From positions 124,001-188,000 of the forward strand of contig JBAZNI010000002.1 of the NCBI GenBank assembly GCA_041649295.1: DNA of 64,000 bases, written 5' to 3'. The translations under genes were made by a program, and so were the position numbers. The notes under the pieces were generated by a model. That model had not been told where the DNA came from. It saw only the letters and a program-made list of their open reading frames with translations, and did no database searches. Of the stretch, positions 23,854 to 32,556 are shown one piece after another. Position 1 is the first letter of the stretch; the number at the start of each line of letters is the position of its first letter. The DNA is from JACPLR01 sp041649295 (GTDB taxonomy: Archaea; Nanobdellota; Nanobdellia; Pacearchaeales; GW2011-AR1).

Positions 23854-24591
23854 ATGGTAAAAATAGATCCTAAAAAAATAGAATTAATAGATTATTTTCA
23901 TAACCCGATGAAAAATCCAACCCTTTGTAATCCAGATTATAGAGAAATTTCAGATTATGATTGTCTATTAGATACTTGCGCACACATAAAAGATATTGAT
24001 AAATTATTATCAGGAATTCAATCGCCTGAAATAAAATGGATAGATTATTGTTGTGGAAGAGGAACAGCTTTGACACAGGGTACTTATAGATTTAATAGAA
24101 GAAATGGTGGACTTGTTTCATCTCTTGGGGCGGATATAAGAAGATTTGATGGTAAAAAATATGTAGATACTCCTCAATTTATTCAAGGTCAAACAGTATT
24201 TTATCAACATGATTTGGATGAGGGGGTTCTTGAAACTTTAAAGCCTGATCTTATCACATGTATAAAAGGATTACTTTATACAAATGATCCATTAAAAGGG
24301 TTTGAACGTATGTATCATCAGTTAAATGAAGGAGGTTGTATGTTAGTGACTATTAATACGGGTAATGAAGTGGATTATTTCAGAGATTTAACTACTGAAA
24401 TGATGGGAATGTTGTTTGATAGAGCAGATATTGTTTCAAGAGCTGTCATGTTCCAAAAAGAAGTTGTGGTTTTCTTAAATAAACTAAGAGGTTGTAAAAA
24501 AGGATTAGACTTTGGTTTAGAATTAGAACAATCCTCAAGAGACCCATATCGCGGTTGGACTAGATGCAATTATACTTGGAGAGAAGAATAA
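23854..24591 (+). CDS. SAM-dependent methyltransferase-like protein
   Basis: A 245-aa protein with a class I (Rossmann) methyltransferase pattern. Motif I is WIDYCCGRGTALTQG (res. 62-76), an acidic motif II ADIRRF follows, then HDLDEGVLETLKPDLITC and the post-motif NEGGCMLVTIN. The substrate cannot be inferred. It lies next to the AbiE-type pair, so a defence or modification role is possible but unsupported. The start has a TATA-like AAATTTAAAAATG at leaderless distance. Confidence 0.65.
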   Translation: MVKIDPKKIELIDYFHNPMKNPTLCNPDYREISDYDCLLDTCAHIKDIDKLLSGIQSPEIKWIDYCCGRGTALTQGTYRFNRRNGGLVSSLGADIRRFDGKKYVDTPQFIQGQTVFYQHDLDEGVLETLKPDLITCIKGLLYTNDPLKGFERMYHQLNEGGCMLVTINTGNEVDYFRDLTTEMMGMLFDRADIVSRAVMFQKEVVVFLNKLRGCKKGLDFGLELEQSSRDPYRGWTRCNYTWREE

Positions 24592-24790
24592 AATAATTTC
24601 AAGTTTAACTCCTCCCAACAGAACCTAACTATTTAGTCATACGCCCTGTCGGAGCATTGAACTAAAATAGCTCATAGTTATTCGGTTTATGTAAAAGATT
24701 TAACTTCAAGAATCTTGAAGTTTTTATTCTTGATAGTGCTCAAGATTTAAAAAATCTTGACCTCCTAGGGTTAGATTACCCCACGAAATG
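24592..24790. other. Intergenic region with several palindromes (probable bidirectional terminator)
   Basis: Between convergent genes. A 21-base palindrome AACTTCAAGA-a-TCTTGAAGTT spans 24702-24722 and runs into T's, and a second, TCAAGATTT-aaa-AAATCTTGA, spans 24740-24760. Upstream, CTATTTAGT pairs with ACTAAAATAG around the GC-richer loop CGCCCTGTCGGAGC. The two palindromes would terminate transcription from both sides; the first stem-loop may be a small RNA or an operator. Confidence 0.4.
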
Positions 24791-25372
24791 TTAAACCAAT
24801 CTTTTTACCCTATTTCTAATTTTTTCAGGGTATCTCTTTAAATAATTATTTAATTTTGACTTATCAATTTCCTTTTGAATATTCTTTAAGGCATCATCAT
24901 CGATTTTTTGATTAAAAACGACCATATCAATAAAAGTTTTTTCTAAATCTGAGTAAGGCAGATAGAAATCGCCTTCCATAACGTGTTCAAAACCAAAGAA
25001 ATATTTTTTATCTATGTTTCTTATCATAACATTTCTGCCCATTAAGCTTCTCACACCCCTTCGAACTTTTTTTGTAGTTATAACGACTGGAATTGTTTCC
25101 TGCCCCCAAATTTTATGGTAACTTAAAGCACTTTGTAGTCCAAGATAAGCTGGTTTGAAAGAAAAAACCACTAAGGATATTTCATTATGTACACTATAAA
25201 ATCCTTTTCCTATTTTTTTTATTTTTCCTTTCTTTAGCAGATTATAAACTAAGAGTTTAGCATAATTGCTGTTTTTTGTTTTCCCAACTATCCTTTCTAT
25301 TGACTTAAAATCTACAACAGGGCTCTTTTCAAATAAACTTTCTATTTTTTCTAAATGTATTTGTTTTCCCAT
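24791..25372 (-). CDS. AbiEi-like antitoxin / transcriptional regulator
   Basis: A 193-aa protein with an N-terminal winged-helix region (FKSIERIVG ... LLKKGKIKKIGKGFYSV) followed by an AbiEi-type domain (YLGLQSALSYHKIWGQ; the closing DLEKTFIDMVV). In type IV AbiE systems this protein represses the operon and antagonises the AbiEii nucleotidyltransferase. It overlaps the end of the AbiEii gene by 22 bases and is second in the operon, the reverse of the usual antitoxin-first order. Confidence 0.8.
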   Translation of the reverse strand: MGKQIHLEKIESLFEKSPVVDFKSIERIVGKTKNSNYAKLLVYNLLKKGKIKKIGKGFYSVHNEISLVVFSFKPAYLGLQSALSYHKIWGQETIPVVITTKKVRRGVRSLMGRNVMIRNIDKKYFFGFEHVMEGDFYLPYSDLEKTFIDMVVFNQKIDDDALKNIQKEIDKSKLNNYLKRYPEKIRNRVKRLV

Positions 25373-26004
25373 TTTCTTTTTATATAACTAATCATTTCGT
25401 CTGCAGAAGGAACCATGCCTTCAAGTAAGATAACCTTCAAGTTTTCCTCATCAAGCGGTTTTTTATAATTTTTAATTAAACCTCCAATTTCCTTTATTTT
25501 TTTGGGATTATCAACAATCCTTAGCAAAAAGAAAATATCCCATAAATCTCTAATTTTAAATCTTTTCAAATAAGTATTTGACTTTTCAATTAAAAAAGAT
25601 TCTGGGGTTAAGCTGTATATTAAAAAAACATTGCCATCAGACATTTCATAATCGCAAATTATGCCTGAAATTTTCTGAAAAGTTGCTTCTAATCTAACCG
25701 AAACTCTTTCAAGTTCTAATTCAGCATAAACACTATTTTCTGAAATCTTCTCTTTTTTTATATCAAATCCCGCCTTGTTTAAATTTTCAAATAAACTTCC
25801 AAGCTTTTTCTTATCATTAGGAAGATAAAAATCTAAATCTTCAGAGAATCTATTTCCATTATAACATCTCCAAATGGCTGTTCCGCCATGCAAAACTGCT
25901 TTATCAAAAACAGAATAAACTTCCTTTATAATTAAATCCTGAGCATAAGCTATCTTTCTATGAATTTCTCGTTTCAGTTTCGTTTGCAAAGGTATTTTTA
26001 CCAT
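25351..26004 (-). CDS. AbiEii-like nucleotidyltransferase toxin
   Basis: A 217-aa protein with LHGGTAIWR (38-46) and FSEDLDFYLP (53-62), the GG(T/S)A ... S-x-DLDF motifs of the AbiEii/DUF1814 nucleotidyltransferase family. The fold is followed by a helical C-terminal domain with RFKIRDLWDIFFLL, matching the family RDxxD/K region. Toxins of this family transfer nucleotides to targets such as tRNA; this protein's target is unknown. First gene of the pair; a TATA-like TATTTATATATC lies upstream. Confidence 0.82.
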   Translation of the reverse strand: MVKIPLQTKLKREIHRKIAYAQDLIIKEVYSVFDKAVLHGGTAIWRCYNGNRFSEDLDFYLPNDKKKLGSLFENLNKAGFDIKKEKISENSVYAELELERVSVRLEATFQKISGIICDYEMSDGNVFLIYSLTPESFLIEKSNTYLKRFKIRDLWDIFFLLRIVDNPKKIKEIGGLIKNYKKPLDEENLKVILLEGMVPSADEMISYIKRKWENKYI

Positions 26005-26071
26005 GATATCTACAAAAGTTATGTATTTATATATCTTTCGTTTATATAATAAATACCCCCCCGCGAATCTT

Positions 26072-27334
26072 TTAATCCAGCCCTAAATTAGCAATAACTT
26101 CTTTTGGAGAGAAAACTTCTAGATTGTCGTATGTTTGACCTGTTCCTAAAAATAGAACTGGCTTTTTTGTTACATATCCAATTGACACAGCTGTTCCGCC
26201 TTTTTCATCTACATCGGCTTTTGTTAGAATAGTTCCGTCAATTTTAAATGCTTCATCAAATGATTTAGCCTGTTCTGTTGCATCGTTTCCAGTAATTGAT
26301 TCTGCTACAAATATCTTTAAGTCAGGAGAAGTAACGCGAACTATTTTTTCCATTTCTTTTAGCAAATTGCTTTGTGTATGCATTCTTCCTGCAGTATCAA
26401 TTAAAACTGCTTTTATTCCATGTGATTTTGCATATTGTATTGCATCAAAGCCAACTGCTGCAGGATCTGCCCCATATGACTGGCGGATTACCTTTAATCC
26501 TAGTTTTTCTCCGTGATTTTCAAGCTGTTCTATTGAGGCTGCTCTGAATGTATCCCCTGCTGCTAAAACAGATATAATCCCTTCACTTTTTAACATGTTT
26601 GCCACTTTTGCAATTGAAGTTGTTTTGCCACTTCCATTAATTCCGAAGAAAAGAATTATAAACGGGCCTTTTTCAGCAGGTTTTTCTTTTATTCTTTTAA
26701 CTATATCAAAAGGAGGCATGAGTATTTCTGAAAGAGATTCTTTTAAAGCTGTTTTTATTTCATTTTCAAGTTCTGATTTTTTAAGCTCTATATTTATTAG
26801 CTTTTTTTCCATATCTTCTTTTATTTTATCAACAACCTGCAAAGAAACATTATTTTCAAGCATTACTAATTCTAGTTTTTCAAAGAATTCATTAAATATG
26901 TCTTGAGATAGTCTTATTGTGCTAAATCCCCGGCTAAATTTTGAGAAAAACCGGATATTTTCAGCAGGTTTCCCTTCTTCAATCTTTTTCTCAATTTTAA
27001 CCTCGGGTTTCGCCTCTTTTGTTATGCTTAAAGGGGTGTTTGGCTTAATTTCAGGCGCCCTTAATTTAATTTTTTCTTCTTCTAATTCCTTTATTTCCCC
27101 TTCCAGTTCTTCAATCGCATGTTTTATCTCTTCTTTATTTTCTTCTTTATTTTCTTGTTTTTCTTCTTTAAATTCTTCCTGTTTTTTCCTTTCTTTTCTT
27201 TCAGAAGTCGTTTCTTTAGCTTTTTCACTTATTTTTTCTTCTTTACTTTCAACTATATCTATCTCATCTACTTTTTCTTCTTTATCTCCTGCTCCAAGGA
27301 GTTTTCCTAATTTTTCCTTAAGAAATTTAAACAT
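26072..27334 (-). CDS. ftsY: Signal recognition particle receptor FtsY
   Basis: A 420-aa protein with an N-terminal amphipathic helix (MFKFLKEKLGKLLG), a Glu/Lys-rich acidic region (residues 18-100), and an NG domain with P-loop GINGSGKTTS, DTFRAAS, DTAGRMHT and TKADVDEKGG. It is the membrane-associated GTPase partner of SRP54. Divergent from the GINS gene. Confidence 0.96.
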   Translation of the reverse strand: MFKFLKEKLGKLLGAGDKEEKVDEIDIVESKEEKISEKAKETTSERKERKKQEEFKEEKQENKEENKEEIKHAIEELEGEIKELEEEKIKLRAPEIKPNTPLSITKEAKPEVKIEKKIEEGKPAENIRFFSKFSRGFSTIRLSQDIFNEFFEKLELVMLENNVSLQVVDKIKEDMEKKLINIELKKSELENEIKTALKESLSEILMPPFDIVKRIKEKPAEKGPFIILFFGINGSGKTTSIAKVANMLKSEGIISVLAAGDTFRAASIEQLENHGEKLGLKVIRQSYGADPAAVGFDAIQYAKSHGIKAVLIDTAGRMHTQSNLLKEMEKIVRVTSPDLKIFVAESITGNDATEQAKSFDEAFKIDGTILTKADVDEKGGTAVSIGYVTKKPVLFLGTGQTYDNLEVFSPKEVIANLGLD

Positions 27335-27428
27335 GCTTTTACCAGTAGTTATTAACTTATAAATTTGTCTGTTTGAGTGTATTTCTTACAACCATAATTA
27401 TTTTAAATGAGCAAGTGTTTTTTGTTTA

Positions 27429-27989
27429 ATGATTACGTATAATGATATCTATGAACTGCTTAGGAAAGAAAGGTATTCTGAGCAATTGCAACCAATTGGA
27501 AAGAAATTTATCTCTGATGTTTCATCTTATATATCTGAGAAGAAAAAAATAGCAAATCAGCAGTCAGAGATGTTTTCTGATGAAATTGTTAAGGTAAAAA
27601 AACAGATTGAAAATTCAATGGCTATCTTTAATGAACTTATGCTTCTTCGAAAGAAAAAACTACTTAATCTTGTGTTTGTTGCTTCTGAAACCGGGATAAG
27701 CAAGAGAGATTTTGAAAACATGCTGGATTTTGAAAAAGAAATGTTTGATAAAGTAATAGCCTCTGTTAAAGAATCTGAAAAAGCTATTAATTCCCAGTTT
27801 AATTATAACGGAGTTTTAGAGTTGTCAAATCTTAAATTAATCCATTTTTTAGAAAATGTTGATGAATTTCTTGGATTAAAAGGAGAGTCTCAGGGCCCAT
27901 TTAATAAAGGGGATATATCTAATGTTGACAGTAAAATTGCAGATATTTTAATTGAAGACAAGAAAGCAGAAATTGTAGTGGAAGATTAA
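27429..27989 (+). CDS. GINS complex subunit (Gins51/Gins15 type)
   Basis: A 186-aa protein. The N-terminal A domain (ITYNDIYELLRKERYSEQL; FNELMLLRKKKLLNLVF) is helical, and a short C-terminal B domain (FLENVDEFLGLKG ... GPFNKGDI) matches the small beta module of GINS. The A-then-B order is that of archaeal Gins51. GINS bridges MCM and the RecJ-like GAN nuclease at replication forks; a DHH candidate is at 16.4 kb. Divergent from ftsY. Confidence 0.8.
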   Translation: MITYNDIYELLRKERYSEQLQPIGKKFISDVSSYISEKKKIANQQSEMFSDEIVKVKKQIENSMAIFNELMLLRKKKLLNLVFVASETGISKRDFENMLDFEKEMFDKVIASVKESEKAINSQFNYNGVLELSNLKLIHFLENVDEFLGLKGESQGPFNKGDISNVDSKIADILIEDKKAEIVVED

Positions 27990-28071
27990 GTTTATTAATA
28001 ATCTATGGTTTATAGTGCGGACACATTTTTTATACTTCTTATCACGCAAAAATTTATCTAGCTAGCATAAA

Positions 28072-29247
28072 CTAATAGGCAATACCCTTGCATTGACTTA
28101 ACTTATTTACCAGTTTTCTTTCTACTATCTTCTCTTCTTTCCCTGTTTTCATATCTCTTAAGGTATATTTTTTGCTTTTAACTTCTTTTTCTCCAATAAT
28201 TACTGCATATGGAATTTTTTTTGAATTTGCAAATTCCAGTGCTTTGCTGACTTTATTATAAAAAATTGTGCAGGGGATATTATCTTTTCTAAGCCAGTTG
28301 GACAAACTGATTGCTTTTTCGTCCTGATTGATTGAAACAATCAAGCAAGTTTGTTTTTTTTGTTTTAAGTTTGCTAGGGGTTCTATCCTGTCTAATCCAA
28401 AAGAAATTCCTGTTGATTCAATACCCTCAATTAAATAAGTTCCGCCTCCGCAAATTGTTTCTTTGATTTTTTCTGTTTTAACTTCAAAAACAGTTTTAGT
28501 ATAATATGATAACCCCCTTACTAAACTTGGCTGAAAATTAACTTTGATATTATAGTACCTGCAGTATTTTTTCAGCTTTTTTATTTCAGAATAACTTTCA
28601 TACTTTTCAAAAAATGCCTCTTTATTTCTTAATATATCTAAAATTTTTTCTGCTTTTAATTTTTTCAGGTTGTTTTTAACTTCGTTCTCTGGCAACTTGT
28701 CTAATTTATCTATTTCTCTCAATATCTGATTTTTATTTTTTTCAGGCATTTTTTCTTTTTCTAGTATTTCATTAAGCAATTTCCTGCTGTTAATATTGAT
28801 TATTGTTTTAATCCCTATTTTTTTAAATATTTCATTTACAACAGCAAGAACTTCTGCTTCGTCTTTAACAGTGCTGCCGATTGTATCTATATCGCATTGG
28901 ATAAACTGCCTGAATCTGTTTCCGGTTACAGGTTCATCTCTGAAAACAGGCCCAATTTGATACCGTTTATATGGGAGTTTTTTTCCTTTTGCAATTCTTT
29001 TAAGCTGAAAAGTAAATTCATATCTTAGTGCTAATTTTCTACTGCCTTTGTCTTCTAATTTAAAAATATCACTTACAGCTTCATCACTAGAATTTTCACC
29101 TTTAACAAATTCTTCATACTCTACAACAGGTGTTTCTGCTGGTTCAAAATTATACCTTTCAAAAACATCCATTAGAATTTTCATTATTTCTGCTCTTTTA
29201 GTTGCTTCTTCTCCGGTATAATCTTTAAATCCTTTTACTGACTCCAT
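28072..29247 (-). CDS. hisS: Histidyl-tRNA synthetase
   Basis: A 391-aa protein from ATG 29247; ATG 29262 is a possible alternative, and the longer open frame runs back through tRNA-His and is not coding. Class II motifs: GFKDYTGEEA near the start, motif 2 YQIGPVFRDEPVTGNRFRQF, the histidine-A motif VRGLSYYTKTVFE, and motif 3 GISFGLDRIEP. The C-terminal anticodon-binding domain occupies about 310-391. The cognate tRNA-His gene ends 22 bases before this start on the same strand, so the enzyme and its tRNA are probably co-transcribed. Confidence 0.93.
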   Translation of the reverse strand: MESVKGFKDYTGEEATKRAEIMKILMDVFERYNFEPAETPVVEYEEFVKGENSSDEAVSDIFKLEDKGSRKLALRYEFTFQLKRIAKGKKLPYKRYQIGPVFRDEPVTGNRFRQFIQCDIDTIGSTVKDEAEVLAVVNEIFKKIGIKTIININSRKLLNEILEKEKMPEKNKNQILREIDKLDKLPENEVKNNLKKLKAEKILDILRNKEAFFEKYESYSEIKKLKKYCRYYNIKVNFQPSLVRGLSYYTKTVFEVKTEKIKETICGGGTYLIEGIESTGISFGLDRIEPLANLKQKKQTCLIVSINQDEKAISLSNWLRKDNIPCTIFYNKVSKALEFANSKKIPYAVIIGEKEVKSKKYTLRDMKTGKEEKIVERKLVNKLSQCKGIAY

Positions 29248-29269
29248 TTTTACATTCCTCATTTTTAAG

Positions 29270-29342
29270 GGCGGAAGGGGAGAGTCGAACTCCCGTTTCT
29301 CGGACCACAACCGAACGTCATAGCCGTTAGACCACAACCGCC
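29270..29342 (-). tRNA. tRNA-His (anticodon GTG) with encoded G-1
   Basis: Read on the minus strand, anticodon stem TTCGG/CCGAG encloses TTGTGGT, giving GTG. The T-arm is GGGAG-TTCGACT-CTCCC. A genome-encoded G at -1 opposite discriminator C73 is the tRNA-His identity mark. The acceptor stem GCGGTTG/CTTCCGC pairs at five of seven positions, with T-T oppositions at 5-68 and 6-67. It lies directly upstream of hisS. Confidence 0.88.
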
Positions 29343-29559
29343 ATTGTAAGTTGCTAATGTTTTTTGGCATTCAATTTCTTGACAGCTAACTTGGCACTTA
29401 ACCTCTTGAAATATTAACGGGCATACATTTAATTTAGATAAATTAGATATAAAAACATTACTTAAAATGTTATTTGAAAAATTGCCAGGATTAAAGTTAC
29501 AACTAAAAAAAGCCCTACTTTGCACAATGGGCACAACTCCGGATTTTAGTTGAGTCAAA

Positions 29560-29828
29560 TTTCATAAGAATATTATAAATGAGACATTTATAAGGTTTTT
29601 GCTCAGCCCTTATTTGACTATTTCTAATACTTATAGATTAAGAGATGTATAGGCAGAGCTCTGCCATAATCTAATCACTTTTAATTTAATATGGGTTAAA
29701 AACTCATTAGAGGCACTCGGCAAGCCTCCAGAGAGAGCTGAGCCGATTAGTTCAGTTCTCTTAAGATTTTTCTGTATTTCTTAACATTGATATCTGATTT
29801 TAACTTCTTATCTTCTTTATTTACCATT
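29560..29828. other. Non-coding stretch with GC-rich palindromes
   Basis: About 270 bases without a convincing ORF. It contains a perfect 14-base palindrome GGCAGAGCTCTGCC (about 29652-29665), and hairpins GAGGC-actcggcaa-GCCTC and AGAGCTGA ... TTCAGTTCT near 29710-29762. GC content is clearly above the flanks, as expected of a structured RNA in an AT-rich genome. No known RNA family is recognised. The adjoining 29371-29559 holds no identifiable feature beyond AT-rich sequence upstream of tRNA-His. Confidence 0.35.
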
Positions 29829-30254
29829 TTAAATTTTTATGCTCTTCATATTTAACTTTATCATACCATTTAAACCTTGACTTCTTCTTTTTCTTTTCTT
29901 CGTTTTATCTTTCAGTTTATTTTCGACTACTCTTCCATGTATTACTCTACCTAACACATCTCGTTTAACCTTTCTTTTAAATTTATCATGAATATCCGCA
30001 TGATGATTTGGGCATAATATTTTTAGATTAGATATGCGATTATCATCATTTTTCATATTTAAATGGTGAACTTGTAAATGCTTATTATGATTGCAACCTT
30101 TCCACTCACATTTATTCTTTGCTCTTTCCATAAGTTGACGCCTTTTCTTAGCAGAAACAGGTTCCCTAACGTGACCCCCAATCATTCTTATTGTATCTCG
30201 CTTCCTAGGTATAACCTTTTTTAAATTACCAATTTCAAATAAACTTTTTGGCAT
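29829..30254 (-). CDS. HNH endonuclease-like protein
   Basis: A 141-aa protein. The HNH core has CEWKGC (zinc Cys pair, 49-54), QVHHLNMKNDD and NLKILCPNHHADIHD, with catalytic and metal His/Asn residues in place. N- and C-terminal parts are strongly basic, as for DNA binding. It could be a solitary HNH nuclease or a remnant of a mobile gene; no intron or intein surrounds it. Confidence 0.82.
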   Translation of the reverse strand: MPKSLFEIGNLKKVIPRKRDTIRMIGGHVREPVSAKKRRQLMERAKNKCEWKGCNHNKHLQVHHLNMKNDDNRISNLKILCPNHHADIHDKFKRKVKRDVLGRVIHGRVVENKLKDKTKKRKRRSQGLNGMIKLNMKSIKI

Positions 30255-30288
30255 ATAAAATACAAGAATTCAAACGATTTAAAGGTTA

Positions 30289-30900
30289 CTAAATTGGAGT
30301 AATTCCTGCATCAATTAACTCTTGTGCTCTATTTTCGCAAGAAGCAGAAACTACTGAGAAATTTTTATATGTATCTATTAAATACGACCCAGTTTTTGGT
30401 TTTTCCCAAGTATCTTCATCTGTTGGAGCTAAAACAAGACTAATATCATATAGTTTTCCGTTCCAACCGAGAATAACCCCTGCGTCATCTTCAATTTGCT
30501 CTTGCCAACTATAAGTTGAAGGGAAGCAATAGTAATAATTAACATTTTGATTTTGTTGATTTCCTAGAGTACAATCATAGTAAAGTGAAGTCATTTCTAT
30601 TTTCTGCTCATCTAGCCATGTATCAGCTATTTCAAATGTTTCCCATCCAGAATTCTCAGGATATGTTGAATAAATACGAACTTTCACTTTATCAGGAATA
30701 ACTCCACTAGGACACTCATTTGGAAATGTTTTTCCTGAAGGCAACTTATCTATATCCTCTTTAATATTGCCTCCAATATTTCCTAAATTATATTTAAATA
30801 ATTGAAAACTTCCAGGATAGACAAGAAAAGTAACAATTAAACTACCTGCCACAAAGATAGCTAACCATAATAAAATATCTTTAAAATCATAATGACTCAT
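30289..30900 (-). CDS. Membrane-anchored extracytoplasmic protein, unknown
   Basis: A 203-aa protein with one N-terminal TM (about residues 8-27) and a soluble, Tyr/Trp-rich domain carrying four Cys (NECPSG; YDCTLG; YYCFPS; SCENRA) that could form two disulfides. No known family. It stands alone between the HNH and tRNA-Thr genes. Confidence 0.6.
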   Translation of the reverse strand: MSHYDFKDILLWLAIFVAGSLIVTFLVYPGSFQLFKYNLGNIGGNIKEDIDKLPSGKTFPNECPSGVIPDKVKVRIYSTYPENSGWETFEIADTWLDEQKIEMTSLYYDCTLGNQQNQNVNYYYCFPSTYSWQEQIEDDAGVILGWNGKLYDISLVLAPTDEDTWEKPKTGSYLIDTYKNFSVVSASCENRAQELIDAGITPI

Positions 30901-30963
30901 AAAAAGACTAAGAACTCAAAGGTTTTAAGGTTTTCTAAAACTGAGTTTTTGCTAAAAAGCCCA

Positions 30964-31035
30964 AGCCTCCAGAGGGGATTGAACCCTCAACCTACAGTTT
31001 ACAAAACTGCCGCTCTACCATTGAGCTATGGAGGC
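30964..31035 (-). tRNA. tRNA-Thr (anticodon TGT)
   Basis: Minus strand: acceptor GCCTCCA/TGGAGGC with discriminator T. Anticodon stem GCAGT/ACTGT encloses TTTGTAA, giving TGT. The T-arm contains GGTTCAATCCC. No intron and no trailer repeat downstream. Confidence 0.93.
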
Positions 31036-31085
31036 TTAAGAAAAGGAAATGTTAATAGTTTAAAAACCTTATTAGAATTAATTTT

Positions 31086-31577
31086 TTAGAAAACATGCTC
31101 TTCGATACTTAATTTATAATCGTGGATTTCATCTATAGAAAACCACAAGGCTAATTCTCTTTTAGCATCTTCTTTGTTTTCAGAAGCATGAATTAGATTT
31201 GCAAGTGCTTTTTTAAGGTCTTTTGCATGGAGTTTAGAAGCGTGACAGAAATCTCCTCTTATTGTCCCTATATCTGCTTCTCCAGGATAGGTATTTCCCA
31301 CTATTTTTCTTACCATTGCAATTGCATTACTTCCTTGTATAACCATTGCAATTACCGGGCCAGAAGTTATATAGTTTAAAAGATATTCTCTGACATGCTT
31401 TCCATGCTTTTCTGCAATTGATTCCTGATAATGTTTTTCTGCCTGACTTTTAGTTGGGTTGGTCATTTTCATGCCAACAATTTTTAGCCCTCTTTGTTCA
31501 AATCTTTTAATTATTTCACCAATAAGCCCTCTTTGGACTCCATCAGGTTTTATAAGAATTAGTGTTTGTTCAATCAT
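31086..31577 (-). CDS. ndk: Nucleoside diphosphate kinase
   Basis: A 163-aa protein from ATG 31577; an upstream in-frame TTG overlaps the preceding gene and is not preferred. It opens with TLILIKPDGVQRGLIGEII and has RGDFCHA and the catalytic-histidine motif NLIHASE, where Ala-Ser-Glu replaces the usual Gly-Ser-Asp. The family equilibrates NTP pools through a phosphohistidine. It starts one base after the stop of the small gene upstream, in an apparent operon with S3Ae and L44e. Confidence 0.93.
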   Translation of the reverse strand: MIEQTLILIKPDGVQRGLIGEIIKRFEQRGLKIVGMKMTNPTKSQAEKHYQESIAEKHGKHVREYLLNYITSGPVIAMVIQGSNAIAMVRKIVGNTYPGEADIGTIRGDFCHASKLHAKDLKKALANLIHASENKEDAKRELALWFSIDEIHDYKLSIEEHVF

Positions 31578-31578
31578 T

Positions 31579-31932
31579 TTATTTTCCAAGCATTTTATCT
31601 ACTTTTCCTTCATCCCAAATATTACCATGGAGCGTTATCTCTCCTTCACTACTTATAGAACCATCTGCTCTCACTTGCAACATTCTAGTAGTCCATGGAA
31701 ATATTTCTGAAGCAGAATAATAATTATCAATACCAACAGGTTTACTAATTGGATGGTAAGGTGTAGCATAACCGATAATTACCTTTCTAGTAAAATCACA
31801 TTTTCCAAGATAATTTATTTGAATTTGGCTTACTCCTTCTTCAGTTTCAAGAATAATTGGTTTGTCATATCCTAAGCCAGTTAGGTCTTCCCAATTTCTC
31901 ACTCGTTTAGGTTTTTCTCTAGCTACTAACAT
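31579..31932 (-). CDS. Hypothetical protein between S3Ae and Ndk
   Basis: A 117-aa protein from ATG 31932, inside the end of the S3Ae gene (14-base overlap); the longer frame needs a TTG. The sequence is predicted beta-rich (KPIILETEEGVSQIQINYLG; GKCDFTRKVIIGYATPYHP). No domain recognised. Tight packing between S3Ae and Ndk suggests co-translation with them. Confidence 0.55.
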   Translation of the reverse strand: MLVAREKPKRVRNWEDLTGLGYDKPIILETEEGVSQIQINYLGKCDFTRKVIIGYATPYHPISKPVGIDNYYSASEIFPWTTRMLQVRADGSISSEGEITLHGNIWDEGKVDKMLGK

Positions 31933-32548
31933 TTTCTTTTTCTTTAGATTTAGATTCTTCAGCAACTTCTGTTTTTTTAGCTCTTTCTAATTCATAAAGT
32001 TCATGCTCTTTTAAATCTTCAATTCCAAGATGTTTTATTTCACAAATATTCAAAGGATATAATTTTCTAAGTTTTCCATTTAAATCCTTTTGAATCTGGT
32101 TGTTTATAACATCTTTTACAAGGGATTCAAATTCTTTTTCTTTAATGTAATTCCCTAAAAATTCTTTAGCTGATTTTTTCAAACTGGTTAAAACAGCTCT
32201 TGAAACTGGTTTTTTGGTTGTTATAAGGTATTTTATTCTTATCCTATGATCAGAACATGGAGCTAAAAATGAATCTTCTGCATAATCAGTCCTTTTTCTC
32301 ATTAGTCTTCTTATGTAGAATTCCTGCAAGGTTATTTTTTTCGGATTAGCTGAAGCTGTTTTTTCATCAGCAGTTATTTTTAAACTTAATTCAAGGGCCT
32401 TCCCTCTTAATATACTTGATAAATCAAATTTTATATATTTTCCATTTAATTCTTCAAGAGTTCCACTGTATACTTCCAATTCTTTTTTTATTATAGGTAT
32501 TTCAACATCAAAAAATTTCTTTTTAATTAATTTTTTTGTTTTTGCCAT
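31919..32548 (-). CDS. rps3ae: Ribosomal protein S3Ae
   Basis: A 209-aa protein. KKKFFDVEIP near the start, GKALELSLKIT, SFLAPCSDHRIRIKYLITTKK and YPLNICEIKHLGIED match archaeal S3Ae (eS1), a small-subunit protein near the mRNA exit. The C-terminus is a Lys/Glu-rich tail. Second in a minus-strand run L44e, S3Ae, unknown, Ndk. Confidence 0.93.
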   Translation of the reverse strand: MAKTKKLIKKKFFDVEIPIIKKELEVYSGTLEELNGKYIKFDLSSILRGKALELSLKITADEKTASANPKKITLQEFYIRRLMRKRTDYAEDSFLAPCSDHRIRIKYLITTKKPVSRAVLTSLKKSAKEFLGNYIKEKEFESLVKDVINNQIQKDLNGKLRKLYPLNICEIKHLGIEDLKEHELYELERAKKTEVAEESKSKEKENVSS

Positions 32549-32556
32549 TTGAAGAC

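Noticed and set aside
29248..29370. N-terminal extension of hisS
   Set aside because: The longer open frame runs through the tRNA-His gene; the encoded 41 residues are the tRNA read as protein.
29265..29558. 97-aa minus-strand ORF upstream of hisS
   Set aside because: It covers tRNA-His in another frame and has no promoter or domain; it is a chance opening.
30892..31089. 65-aa plus-strand ORF at 30.9-31.1 kb
   Set aside because: It lies across tRNA-Thr on the opposite strand and reads the tRNA complement.
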